Of a stretch of DNA of 64,000 nt, positions 1 to 9,165 are shown in pieces. The notes beneath the pieces are model-generated. The model was given only the letters and a program-made list of their open reading frames with translations, was not told the origin of the DNA and made no database searches. The position numbers and the translations under genes are program-made. Within the stretch, counting starts at the first letter, position 1, and every line of letters starts with the position of its first letter. This DNA comes from Aquanectria penicillioides (lineage: Eukaryota; Ascomycota; Sordariomycetes; Hypocreales; Nectriaceae): NCBI GenBank assembly GCA_003415625.1, contig PYIU01000007.1:2046001-2110000 (forward strand), given 5' to 3'.

Positions 1-556
1 TTCGTCGAGGAGGGTCACAACATTGCCCTCTGCCAGTCCTTCGCCAAGAACATGGTAAATTGTACTATCTTCTGAACATCAAGTGCGGAACTAATGTCAA
101 TCTTAGGGTCTCTATGGTGAGCGTATCGGTGCCTTCTCCATTGTCTGTGCCGACGCTGCGGAGAAGAAGCGTGTTGACTCTCAGGTCAAGATCCTCATCC
201 GCCCCCTGTACTCTAACCCTCCCATTCACGGTGCCCGCATCGCCTCCGAGATCTTGAACAACCCCACCCTCCACAAGCAGTGGCTCGGTGAGGTAAAGGA
301 AATGGCCGACCGCATCATCACCATGCGTGCCCTCCTCAAGGAGAACCTTGAGAAGCTCGGCTCCAAGCAGGACTGGTCTCACATTACCAGCCAGATCGGC
401 ATGTTCGCCTACACTGGCCTGAGCCCTGAGGAGATGGATCGCCTTGCCAAGGAGTTCTCCGTCTACGCCACCAAGGACGGTCGTATCTCTGTTGCTGGAA
501 TTACCTCTGACAACGTCGGCCGCCTGGCCGAGGCCATCTATGCTATCCGCGGTTAA
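1..556 (+). CDS. Aspartate aminotransferase, mitochondrial type (3' part)
   Basis: This is the C-terminal part of a PLP-dependent class I aminotransferase that interconverts aspartate/2-oxoglutarate and oxaloacetate/glutamate, feeding the malate-aspartate shuttle. The gene enters from the left edge in frame 1. An intron at 55-106 (GTAAAT...TTAG) joins an exon ending SFAKNM to one starting [10 protein letters not shown]. The Lys of SFAKN is the expected PLP-binding lysine, in the arrangement typical of mitochondrial AAT. Downstream, the [10 protein letters not shown] segment and the C-terminal ISVAGI stretch with the substrate-binding region are intact, and the TAA stop is at 554-556. The start, transit peptide and N-terminal half lie outside the window. 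The family call is secure. The mitochondrial rather than cytosolic assignment rests on sequence resemblance only. Confidence 0.95.
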
Positions 557-998
557 GAGACAGAGGTATGGATTGGCAGGCGCATGGGGAGGTTTGGTCT
601 GGGCAGGTCACATGAGATCATGTCCAGAGTCCCTAGGAGAAGGTCGGCTGGAACTGTTCCACGGTAATCCGTATTGAAACGGGAGTGTCAAAGCTGGGAT
701 GAACAGCAAATACCCCCCAAAGTCTCTTATCTGGAGTCGGAATAAACTCTGGGCTTAGAAATGACGGATGGAGACACAAAAGAAAATAAATGTACGAGTA
801 TCTGGATAATAGACGCGTACTTTCTATGAATAAGTCCTGACGTAAAAAAAAATGATAGCAAGGGGTATTCTGTAAGTCGTGAACATTAGGTCATTTTAAA
901 AGCGAGAGCAGAAGCAACAAGCAAGGAAAAGAGACGACTGCATATCGTTTCTTGAATACCTCTCACGGAAGCATTGCTGCTTGCTTTCGTGGTATTAC
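557..998. other. Convergent 3' intergenic region
   Basis: This stretch lies between two genes that point at each other. It should hold both 3' UTRs. A-rich stretches (for example 778-790 and 844-855) could act in 3'-end formation, but no defined signal can be assigned. No gene seen. Confidence 0.5.
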
Positions 999-1910
999 TC
1001 AGCTCAAGTTCAACCGTTCAAGGTCTCCCCTGACATCTTCTATTTGTCGGCCCATCTCACGATACACTCGGGATATTTCCTTCATCATTTTGTTCTTGTC
1101 CTCGCAGCCGTCAATCCCAACACCATATTCGCCCAATTCGGCCCTCAGCCCACGTATTCGCTCCTCGCCCCGTGCCTTGGCATCCCGAAGGTGGGCGGCA
1201 TAGTTCTTAAGTGCGACAATAGCTTCGGGGGAGTAAACGTCCCGACGGACCGCGGCAACTGCAAATGCGGCGTCGACCTCGTGATGTCGGGCCTGCAGGC
1301 TAACTTCTTCGGCGCGGAGCTCGAGGCTGCGGGCAATGATGCCATGCTTAGACTCCAAGGTGCGGACGAGGTGGGCGAGGACCTGAGTAGAGGCGTGGAC
1401 GAGTGTGTTGAGGGCGGTGAGGGTACGAAGACGATCAGCAAAGAGAGCGGATTGTGCGGCAGCCAGGTCAGAGCGCAACGTGAAGAGAGTCTGCGGGAGG
1501 GCAGCGATGTGTCGGTGAAGGTAGGATGGATTCGTCGCTGGGTGGGCGATTCGTGCTAGGCTGAGAGCGGATGAACGCAGTGTGGACGCGAGGAGGGGCG
1601 CAAGAGCTGGGAGGAGAGTCTCGATGTTGGAGAGAGGCGGGTGGGCAAAGAGCAACTCAAGTGAGTCTTGAGGGAGCAGAGGAGAGTCCTGGTCGAGGAG
1701 GGGCGGAAGTATTAGAAGGAGATCTATCAGCGGCTCGGGGAGGCTGGGTTGTCGTTGTTGGTGTTGAGATGGTTGTGATGTCTGCTGTTGATGTTGAGGA
1801 CGGAGTCGGGTTGTCCTTGAGGCGGGACTTGGATCTGTAGGGGTGGCGTTTGCTATCGTACGAATAAGAATATGGTGCTTTGCGGCTGTTATTCGCCGGC
1901 GATCGAGTTC
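999..1910 (-). CDS. Unknown helical protein, 5' end unresolved
   Basis: A long open frame on the minus strand runs from a stop codon at 1913-1911 to a TGA at 1001-999, about 303 codons. I do not recognise a family. The C-terminal 220 residues are Ala/Leu/Arg-rich and strongly helical, with probable coiled-coil stretches and no membrane segment. The N-terminal 80 residues are rich in Gln, Pro and Ser. No ATG occurs in this frame until close to the C-terminus, so translation cannot begin inside it. Either a short upstream exon is spliced on (CACTAG at 1920-1911 is a usable acceptor) or the frame starts at an ATG at 1919-1917, which is followed two codons later by an in-frame TAG. The opposite strand is also open over part of this stretch, but with unlikely composition. 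Coding status likely; gene model incomplete. Confidence 0.55.
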   Translation of the reverse strand, partial: ELDRRRITAAKHHILIRTIANATPTDPSPASRTTRLRPQHQQQTSQPSQHQQRQPSLPEPLIDLLLILPPLLDQDSPLLPQDSLELLFAHPPLSNIETLLPALAPLLASTLRSSALSLARIAHPATNPSYLHRHIAALPQTLFTLRSDLAAAQSALFADRLRTLTALNTLVHASTQVLAHLVRTLESKHGIIARSLELRAEEVSLQARHHEVDAAFAVAAVRRDVYSPEAIVALKNYAAHLRDAKARGEERIRGLRAELGEYGVGIDGCEDKNKMMKEISRVYREMGRQIEDVRGDLERLNLS

Positions 1911-1946
1911 CTAGTGCATTGAGGAGGTTTCTCAGTTTAGGAACTC
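1905..1946. repeat. 9-bp perfect inverted repeat
   Basis: GAGTTCCTA at 1905-1913 is the exact reverse complement of TAGGAACTC at 1938-1946, with a 24-nt spacer. It lies just upstream of, and includes, the TAG that closes the open frame of the preceding gene. In RNA from either strand it could form a hairpin. Function unknown. Confidence 0.6.
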
Positions 1947-1955
1947 TTGGTGGTA

Positions 1956-2501
1956 CTAGTTGTTCACAAGACCAACCTCCCGGACAGCAGCTCGCTCCTT
2001 GGCGGCGGGGTCATCCTTGGTAGAGCCATCGGGGTTGAGGACGACGTGGGTAAGTTTGTTGTAGAGATTTGCAAAATCGGGATTGTCTTTGAGGATAGAT
2101 TTGTCCACGGGTGGGAAAACTGACATGACTGGCTGCATGCCAATGGTGCTAGCAAGTTGTCCAATATCAAGGTCAGTGTCGTTCATGCAACGATAGGTCA
2201 AGGTTTAGGACCCTTGGCTGGTCGGGTTTTGACGGTTGTTTCCTGGAGGGCTCTGAGAGTGCTCGCCAATCAATCACCTTGGGAGTTGGGCTTTACCTTT
2301 ACCGTAGGTACGGTACGTATTGTAAGCGTGGACACCAGCAGACATGGGCCAATTCGGGGCCGGAACATCACCAGATTCCGAGCCAGTTCCCTTTCCAAAA
2401 TTCTCCAAAGCCTCCTTCAACAGACAAAGCCAGTCGTTGGGTCGATCAGCGCATTGTCGACGGGAGCCCGACCAAGCTTGATACTCCCTCCCACCGCACA
2501 T
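1956..2501 (-). CDS. Possible small two-exon gene of unknown function
   Basis: Two minus-strand open segments look like exons of one small gene. The first starts at ATG 2501-2499 and contains an Asn/Gly/Pro-rich stretch ending around HAYNTYRTYG near 2290. The second ends at the stop 1958-1956 and is charged and soluble (for example PPVDKSILKDNPDFANLYNKL). The first segment ends in several GT donors (GTACCG, GTAAAG). A CTGAC branch site near 2175 followed by TTGCTAG near 2150 is a reasonable acceptor. Only the GTACCG donor keeps the reading frame with that acceptor, so the junction is tentative. Product would be about 120 residues. No known domain recognised. It lies head-to-head with the bL28m gene about 120 bp away, so the two may share a promoter. 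Confidence 0.4.
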
Positions 2502-2624
2502 TTCCTGGAGTTTAATTGAGGCCAATGCCTCGACTCTAACCCGATCAAATCGTATCTACCAGCTCAAACTTGCTCGGTGCAGCCAGAGAAGCTCCAAAGG
2601 CCTCACACAAAACCGCCCGTCGCC

Positions 2625-3433
2625 ATGGCGTCCTTCGCATCCAGCCGACGGCCATTCGCCGCGGTCTCGATCTTCTCCTCTATAATTCCCCAGCCCGCCG
2701 CTGCTGCTCGCGCCTTTAGCACAACTCTCCCTCAGCAGACCAAGACCATCAAGGCCCATCGCCTGCCGAACCGCCTGATCCCGCCGTATCCTTACGGCGA
2801 GCGCCGCATCTACAAGCAGTCGAATCGCGGCCTCTACGGCGCCGCGCGCATCCGTTTCGGGAACCGTGTTGCTGAGAAGTGGGGGAACAAGTGCCGCCGC
2901 TTCTGGCGCCCCAATGTTCACGTCAAGAGCTTTTACATGCCAGCCCTTGACGCCAACATCAAGACCCGGCTGACCCTCCGTGTCCTAAAAACGATCCGCC
3001 GTGAGGGGGTCTCCAGGAGTACCTGCTGAAGAGCAAGCCCGCCCGGCTAAAGGAACTCGGCCCTGGCGGTTGGAACATGCGCTGGCTCCTCATGCAAACC
3101 CGCGCCATCCAGGAACGCTTTAACGAGGAGCGTGTCGCCCTTGGGATGCCGCCTAAGCCGATCGAGAACCGCGACGACGTGATTCAGTACGCTCTCGATT
3201 TCGCCACTCCTGGACCCCTAAGCATGCGGAGTCGCAGCACACTCGAAGAGCTCAAGGCTGCGTCAGCCGCCGAGATGGACGCATTCGTGCTGGGCGACGC
3301 GGACCTCGCCGACCTCGAAGGAATCGAAGAATTGTCAGATGAGGAGGAGGCCCAACTATTACGGGAATTAGATTTGGCGGATGCGGTTCAGGACAAGCGG
3401 GCTAGCAAGCCCAACGACGCTATTAGGGCGTAA
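2625..3433 (+). CDS. Mitochondrial ribosomal protein bL28m, with one-base frameshift
   Basis: This encodes the mitochondrial large-subunit protein of the L28 family (yeast MRPL24 type). The ATG at 2625 opens an Ala/Ser/Arg-rich presequence, then the L28 core (PNRLIPPYPYGERRIYKQSNRG, RIRFGNRVAEKWGNKCRRFWRPN) and the TLRVLKTIRREG segment. At 3004-3008 the frame breaks: five Gs are present where six would give the expected RREGGLQEYLL, and reading as written stops at 3027-3029. With one base added, the frame continues through KSKPARLKELG to an acidic C-terminus and the TAA at 3431-3433, giving a 269-residue protein, normal for fungi. No intron with GT...AG ends explains the shift. Because the protein should be needed for mitochondrial translation, an assembly error is far likelier than a null gene. 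Confidence 0.88.
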
Positions 3434-3618
3434 TATCTCTGTGTATTATGTGTACCAAAAGCTCCCTTTTTGTCTCTTATAAACGCCAAACAGCCTTTGT
3501 ATCATCACCAAGAAAATACACTCAAACCCCTTCATGACCATACTAACTGTTGTATCCCACTCTACGTCGTGCATGGATATCGTCCGACCTATATCATGAT
3601 GACTGCCTTCCTAACTAT

Positions 3619-6097
3619 TTAAAATCGAAGATCCCACCCAATTTGGGGGCCCAGCTTGGGAAGCTCCTCAGCCACGCTCTGCACATCCTTGTCTCCTCGG
3701 CCGCTCAGGCAGATGACTAGATCTTCTCCCTTCTTCATTGTCTTGGCCAACTCGATGGCACCATAGATGCCGTGAGCCGACTCCAGAGCAGGGATGATGC
3801 CTTCCATCTGAGTCATCAGCTTGAAGCCTTGGAAGGCCTGTGCATCAGTGGCAGCAATGAATTTAGCACGCTCGTTGTCCTTCCATGAGCTCAGTTCAGG
3901 ACCAACGCCGGGGTAGTCAAGACCTGCCGAGACTGAGTGAGTCTCGGCGATCTGGCCGTGTCGGTCTTGCAGGACATAGGTTCTCACGCCATGCAGGACA
4001 CCCTTGGAACCGCCGGTCAGAGTAGCGCTGTGTCGGTCTGTGTCGACACCATCGCCGCCAGCTTCGACACCCAGGAGCTTGACTGAAGGTTCATTGGAGA
4101 AGGGGTAGAACATGCCTACCGCGTTGCTGCCTCCACCCACACAGGCAACGACGGCATCGGGCAACTTGCCTCGCTTCTGCAGCATCTGCTCCTTGGTTTC
4201 ATCGCCGATAACGGACTGAAATGTTCGGACAATAGTAGGGAATGGGTGAGGGCCGATGGCGGAACCAATAATATAATGAGTAGTCTCGAGGTCGACGACC
4301 CAGGCGCGCATGGCTTCGTTCACTGCGTCTCGCAGGGTCTTGCTGCCAGCCTCGACGGCGACGACCTTGGCACCGAGCAATCGCATGCGGAAGACGTTGA
4401 GGCTTTGTCGTCGAACATCCTCCTATTACTCTTGTTAGCAGCCAGTCTGGTATTCGAAAAACAAGCCAGGAGACCAGAAACTTACAGCACCCATATACAC
4501 GGTGCACTCCATGCCAAACTTGGCACAAACGGTGGCGGTAGCGACACCATGCTGCCCGGCACCTGTCTCGGCAATAATGCGAGTCTTCCCGAGACGACGG
4601 GCAAGGAGTAGCTGGCCAAGTGCATTGTTGATCTTATGGCTGCCGGTGTGATTGAGATCCTCACGTTTCAGCCAGATATTGGCACCACCAGCGTGCTCAG
4701 TCAGTCGCTCAGCCAAGTGCAGGTGACCTGGCCGACCCATGTAATCGTAGTAGGACCTATACTCCTCCCAGAATGAAGGGTCGTCCTTGATCTTGTTGAA
4801 ACCCTCCTCCAGCTCTGACAGACAGTCCATCAAGCTCTCGGGAACATACTGACCGCCGAATTCGCCAAATCGCTCGGGAATCTTGCCGTGCAGCGCAGCC
4901 AACTGAGCCACCAGAGCAACATCCTCCTCAGCAGTGATCATGTCGGCAGGCTGAGCGTTCTGGCCCCCAGAGATCTCGACGTCAGCAATCGAGTCGACAT
5001 CCTTAGCAACATCCTCTGCACCACGTCCAGAAAGATAAGAGCAGTATTTTTCAATTTCGTTGCAGGCCTCTCCGGGAACAGAGTTCTTAAGCGTAGTGAT
5101 GATCTGACTGCCGACAACGACACCATCAGCCAAGCTACCGACACTCAGAAAATGCTCGCGAGTGCTGACGCCAAAGCCAACGGCAGCTGGCTTATTTCCA
5201 CTATACTTCTTGACTCGCTCGAGAAGGTTGGGGAGGTTGGCATTGAGGGTACCAGTGGCGCCAGTGACCCCCATCCTAGAGACGACATAGATGAATGAAT
5301 CGGCAAGTTGGCAAAGAATCTTCATTCGGGTATCTGAGGTTGCGGGAGCAATGAGGGGAACGTAGGAAAGACCGCCCTTCGAGCAAAGACCTCGGAAGGA
5401 AATGGCTTCCTCGGGAGGCAAGTCAACAACGATGAATCCATTGACGCCTGCCTCCTTGCAATCGTTAAGCAGACGTTCTTCGCCGTAGCTCAGAAGAGGG
5501 TTATAGTAGCCCATGAGCAGGACGGGGGCCTTGAGGCCTCGAGATCGGGCCTCTTTGACCATACCTAGGGTCGACTCGATGGTGACTCCATTTTCAAGTG
5601 CAATCTATGACGCAAAATTAATTCCCTCCTCGATGCTGACGAATTTATGAGGTCGTTACGCACAGTGTTGGCGGTCTGAATGGTCGGGCCATCGGCAATC
5701 GGGTCGGTGAAGGGAGCACCCAGCTCAAGAACGTCTGTTCGAGACGTCAGTGCTGGTTGTCCGTTGATGAGGACCAAAACGCGAGGACAAGCTCACCAGC
5801 GCCACCCTTTTCTAGGGCAAGAAGAATATCGGGCGTGTCCTGTGCACGGGGATAGCCGGCAGTGACATATGCAACTAGTGCGGACTGTGTAGAATTGAGA
5901 TCATGGTCAGTTGTTCATTGTTGAACTTGCAAAATCTACTCCAACTCAGTTTCACCACTTGCCCCGCGGTTCGTACGAGGGGCAGGGCAGGCAGTGTCTG
6001 AACGTGGATGGCGGGGGGTGGCGGGGGGGTGGCGGGGGAGACAAACTCGCTTCTGCGCCTTGCAGCGCTGGAAAGTGTACTTGATGGCCTCGGCCAT
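3619..6097 (-). CDS. TRP5: Bifunctional tryptophan synthase (alpha-beta fusion)
   Basis: This enzyme makes tryptophan from indole-3-glycerol phosphate and serine. The fungal form carries the TrpA domain first and the TrpB domain second. Five exons fit: 6097-6047, 5884-5797, 5734-5664, 5604-4486 and 4422-3619, with introns of 162, 62, 59 and 63 nt, giving 710 residues, the usual length. The alpha domain shows the catalytic Glu in [11 protein letters not shown] and the following Asp. The beta domain shows the PLP lysine in HTGSHKINN and the glycine-rich phosphate loop GGGSNAVG. Intron 1 has a non-consensus GTTTGT donor and a C-rich body (G-rich on the plus strand, 6010-6040). Upstream of the ATG are TGACTC-like words near 6206-6211 and 6379-6385 that resemble weak Gcn4/CPC1 sites (inference). 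All domains are intact. Confidence 0.97.
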
Positions 6098-6966
6098 TGT
6101 ATCGTCGTCTTCTTTCTAAGGGGTCGGTAAGAGGAAGGGGGAGTCGTTGAAGTCGATGGGGGGAACGGTAGTAGAGGGGCGAGAGAAGGAGAGTTTTTAA
6201 CCATGCGAGTCACCTCGACTTTGACAACCGTCACTCGTCTGGCCAGTTTTTGTGAATGCGCCACCGATTCCGGAAGAATGCTCTCCGCCACATCTGTCCC
6301 TGCTCCGCTCCTGCATGCTCTCCCGCCTTGCAGCATGCAACCCCACCTCCGCACCCGGACTTGCCCAAAGCAGTAACTTAGTCACTCGTTCTGTGTGACA
6401 TCTAGGATGAGACAAGTCCCTAGCTCTATGCATCATCAACACGTTAGCACCTTTATACCATCCTCGTCCTGCTCATTGATACCTTCTACTAACATACCCA
6501 AGCACATCCTCAAATGGAAGTTTTCGCTGACACCCGACGTCGTCATCGTCCCACACGCGTCTTTAGGCTCCAGTCAACGACAACCTCAGATTGCCAATTG
6601 TCAGTCTCAAAAGATGATGGAGAAATCAGAAAGGGCTCGGCCACAGTTCAGACTTAGCTGTGTTTATTCAGCCATGTTATCGTATCAGCACTCCCTTTGG
6701 TTAGATAACCCAAATATTTAATCCAACCTATTACAAAAGGAAACTTCAATCCTGTCACCTGTCTGAGTTACCTCCATTTCCAAAAATAGAAAAATAAAAA
6801 TAGTCTCAAACTCCAGTCAATGCGAATCAAGTCGTAACATCGCTTCAAGCAGTCTCCAAGGAGGGAATGTCTCGCCACGGTCCAGCCAGGTCAGAGTATG
6901 ACTACAGAAAATCATCCCCCTTTGCTTATGCCGGCCTGTCCAGGTTCACTTCCTCCTGATGCAGGC
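6098..6966. other. Intergenic: TRP5 promoter and PRM1 3' side
   Basis: The left part is the upstream region of tryptophan synthase, with two near-matches to the TGACTCA amino-acid control element. The right part is the 3' flank of PRM1. Short open frames here have no recognisable content. No further gene seen. Confidence 0.5.
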
Positions 6967-9165
6967 TTAATACTTCACATCCTTGACATCTGATTCAAAG
7001 TGCCCATATGAGCTACTTCTCTGGCGTCCATCTACCTGCATTGCTCGACTGGCTTGCGCTCCAGACATCACCTTCTCTTCCCCCCCACTTGGTGCTCTGC
7101 TATAATGGTCCTCCTCACCAGAGGATGACCCAAAACGAGGAAAGGTTGTTCCATGCTCGCCATGTTGATCATGACCAACTCGAGGGCTTGTTGAAGGTTG
7201 ATCTTCTCCGGTGTAACGCATACCGCCCTCTGCACGGCCTTTATCCGGAGTTGCCATCCCTGCAAGAGTTCGGGCTACCCCAAAGAGGACGACGATGAAG
7301 TAGAGGAGAAGCAAACCAGTGGAAATGAGCGCGTCCTGGATCAGGTTATTGTGGAGCCAGGTTACCACGGATTTTACCGCCCCAGAGACTTCATCTGTAG
7401 TGACTGATGATGGGGACGACAAAAACGTGCTCAGATCGGAATCTCCACTAATAGATTTGTTGGCTCCGGAGCTAAACGTGTCGTTCTCGAAGAGTGGGAA
7501 GTCGACCTTAGCATGATCATGCACCCACGTCAAACCCTTCTGCAAACTCTCAACCTTGATTCCAACGGTACAATACAACACCGTCTTGATAGGGTCCAAG
7601 AGGATAGTGCCATTGAAGGCTTCATTCAGCCCTTGGTTCATGTAGTCAAGGAAAGTGGTCAGAGTGCCATTCACGGCATCTGTAGCGTTGGTGACATACC
7701 CGAGAACATCGTTGTTGATCTCGTTGTTCAGTCCCTTGATCACAGAGTTGGCGTCTGTGGCCCACTCCGTTGATACATTGCCCAAAGTATTGACGACATC
7801 ATCAGCAAAAGCACCAACCTGCTTTGTCAATGTTGGAACCTCGTCCTTGATGGATTTGATCAAGAGCCACTGGCAGAAGCATGAGAAGAAGCCTGCGATA
7901 GCAAGAGACAGGACGAAAATGGCGACAGGAGATGTGGCGTAGGCAATACACCACCGCACCAGGATCTGACGCTTTCCCTTGAAGCGCGAGGCGATTCTGA
8001 TACCAATAGAAGCCGTTGTCGGGCGGGATGCAATGTAAACAACATCCATAGGATCGTACGCATTCTTAGAAGCGAGTTTCGAATGATGGCGTTCGCGTTT
8101 CCAGCGTGCAATCTCGAAAAAGGCCATCGGAATGATGGCCAGCACGGCTAGAACGATAAGGACTGCCAGGAAAATGGTCTTGGCCTTTTGAATCAACTCA
8201 AACAGGTGAGTGAAGAAATTATTGAGTGTGTCATTATCAGAGCAGAACGAGAGTGATTGTTTCTTGGCTAGTGGAAACACGTCGCGATCAAATTTGTAAT
8301 TGCCATAGCTGTCGTTTAGGAGCTTTTGAACCAAGTTGAAGGGGATGGAGATGGCCTCCTCTGTCATGTTCTGGACTTCTTTGAACGTGGGAAGATCCTT
8401 GTTGAGTTGTTGAACATCTTTGACAAAGTCATCCGAGCTGAGGTTGAAAGCTTTGAGATTATTTATCGGCTCCGTAAAGTTGACAGTGGGGATATCTGGA
8501 AGAAGGTCTCCAAAAACTGAGTCTTCAATGCTCTTGGTGATCTTATTGATGCCAGTCTCCAAATTTCCGGCGATATCCTGAATCTCTTTGACGACTTTGT
8601 CAACCACGTCATTGAAGGCCTTCGTTGCATCTTTCGTTACATCCTCGACGACGTCAAGACTACCATGAACCATGGCTGTGATAAGGCAGGTGTATGTGGC
8701 CGTGAGGAAGCTGATGTACCAGACGATCATGGCTTCGACACCTTCGAGGACCAGCCCCAGCATGTATACCATTGCTTGAACAGACTTCTCGATTCCAGAA
8801 GCAGCCATCTCGTTGACACCCACAGACAGGTAATGGGGCATGGAAGCCATGGCACTTCCAATGTCTTCAACTTTGGTGCAGGCCGAGAGAGCTTTGGTCT
8901 TCGCGTCGCCGACATTGTCATTGAGACTGGCGATCAATATTAGGACCCGGACGAGAACGAGAAGTAACAGAATGGTCCAGCGGTTCAGCCATATCTGTGA
9001 TAACCTTGACCTAAGGCTAAGGTATGGTGTGTAAGTCGGTGCAGTGTCGGCTCGTGCCTCTTGCGCTTTTCGCATGTCTTTCATTTCGAAGGAGTCTGAG
9101 CGGAGGGAATCGGGGACGGCCGGGTAGGCCGCCTGATTGTTATTTTTCCGTGAGGAGAATAACAT
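6967..9165 (-). CDS. PRM1: Plasma membrane fusion protein PRM1
   Basis: A single exon encodes a 732-residue multipass membrane protein of the PRM1 family, which promotes plasma-membrane merger during mating and, in filamentous fungi, hyphal (CAT) fusion. After a short cytosolic N-terminus, a first membrane segment occurs at about residues 62-82. A second hydrophobic region at 130-165 is followed by a long extracellular loop rich in helices and N-glycosylation sequons. Further membrane segments lie near 330-350, 405-430 and 615-640. The C-terminal tail is polar, Ser/Gly/His-rich and cytosolic. Topology and length match PRM1. The ATG at 9165-9163 is the first Met and precedes a polar tail typical of the family. 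No intron is needed. Confidence 0.93.
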   Translation of the reverse strand: MLFSSRKNNNQAAYPAVPDSLRSDSFEMKDMRKAQEARADTAPTYTPYLSLRSRLSQIWLNRWTILLLLVLVRVLILIASLNDNVGDAKTKALSACTKVEDIGSAMASMPHYLSVGVNEMAASGIEKSVQAMVYMLGLVLEGVEAMIVWYISFLTATYTCLITAMVHGSLDVVEDVTKDATKAFNDVVDKVVKEIQDIAGNLETGINKITKSIEDSVFGDLLPDIPTVNFTEPINNLKAFNLSSDDFVKDVQQLNKDLPTFKEVQNMTEEAISIPFNLVQKLLNDSYGNYKFDRDVFPLAKKQSLSFCSDNDTLNNFFTHLFELIQKAKTIFLAVLIVLAVLAIIPMAFFEIARWKRERHHSKLASKNAYDPMDVVYIASRPTTASIGIRIASRFKGKRQILVRWCIAYATSPVAIFVLSLAIAGFFSCFCQWLLIKSIKDEVPTLTKQVGAFADDVVNTLGNVSTEWATDANSVIKGLNNEINNDVLGYVTNATDAVNGTLTTFLDYMNQGLNEAFNGTILLDPIKTVLYCTVGIKVESLQKGLTWVHDHAKVDFPLFENDTFSSGANKSISGDSDLSTFLSSPSSVTTDEVSGAVKSVVTWLHNNLIQDALISTGLLLLYFIVVLFGVARTLAGMATPDKGRAEGGMRYTGEDQPSTSPRVGHDQHGEHGTTFPRFGSSSGEEDHYSRAPSGGEEKVMSGAQASRAMQVDGRQRSSSYGHFESDVKDVKY

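Noticed and set aside
981..1559. 192-codon plus-strand open frame
   Set aside because: It is antisense to the helical minus-strand protein, whose composition is far more protein-like.
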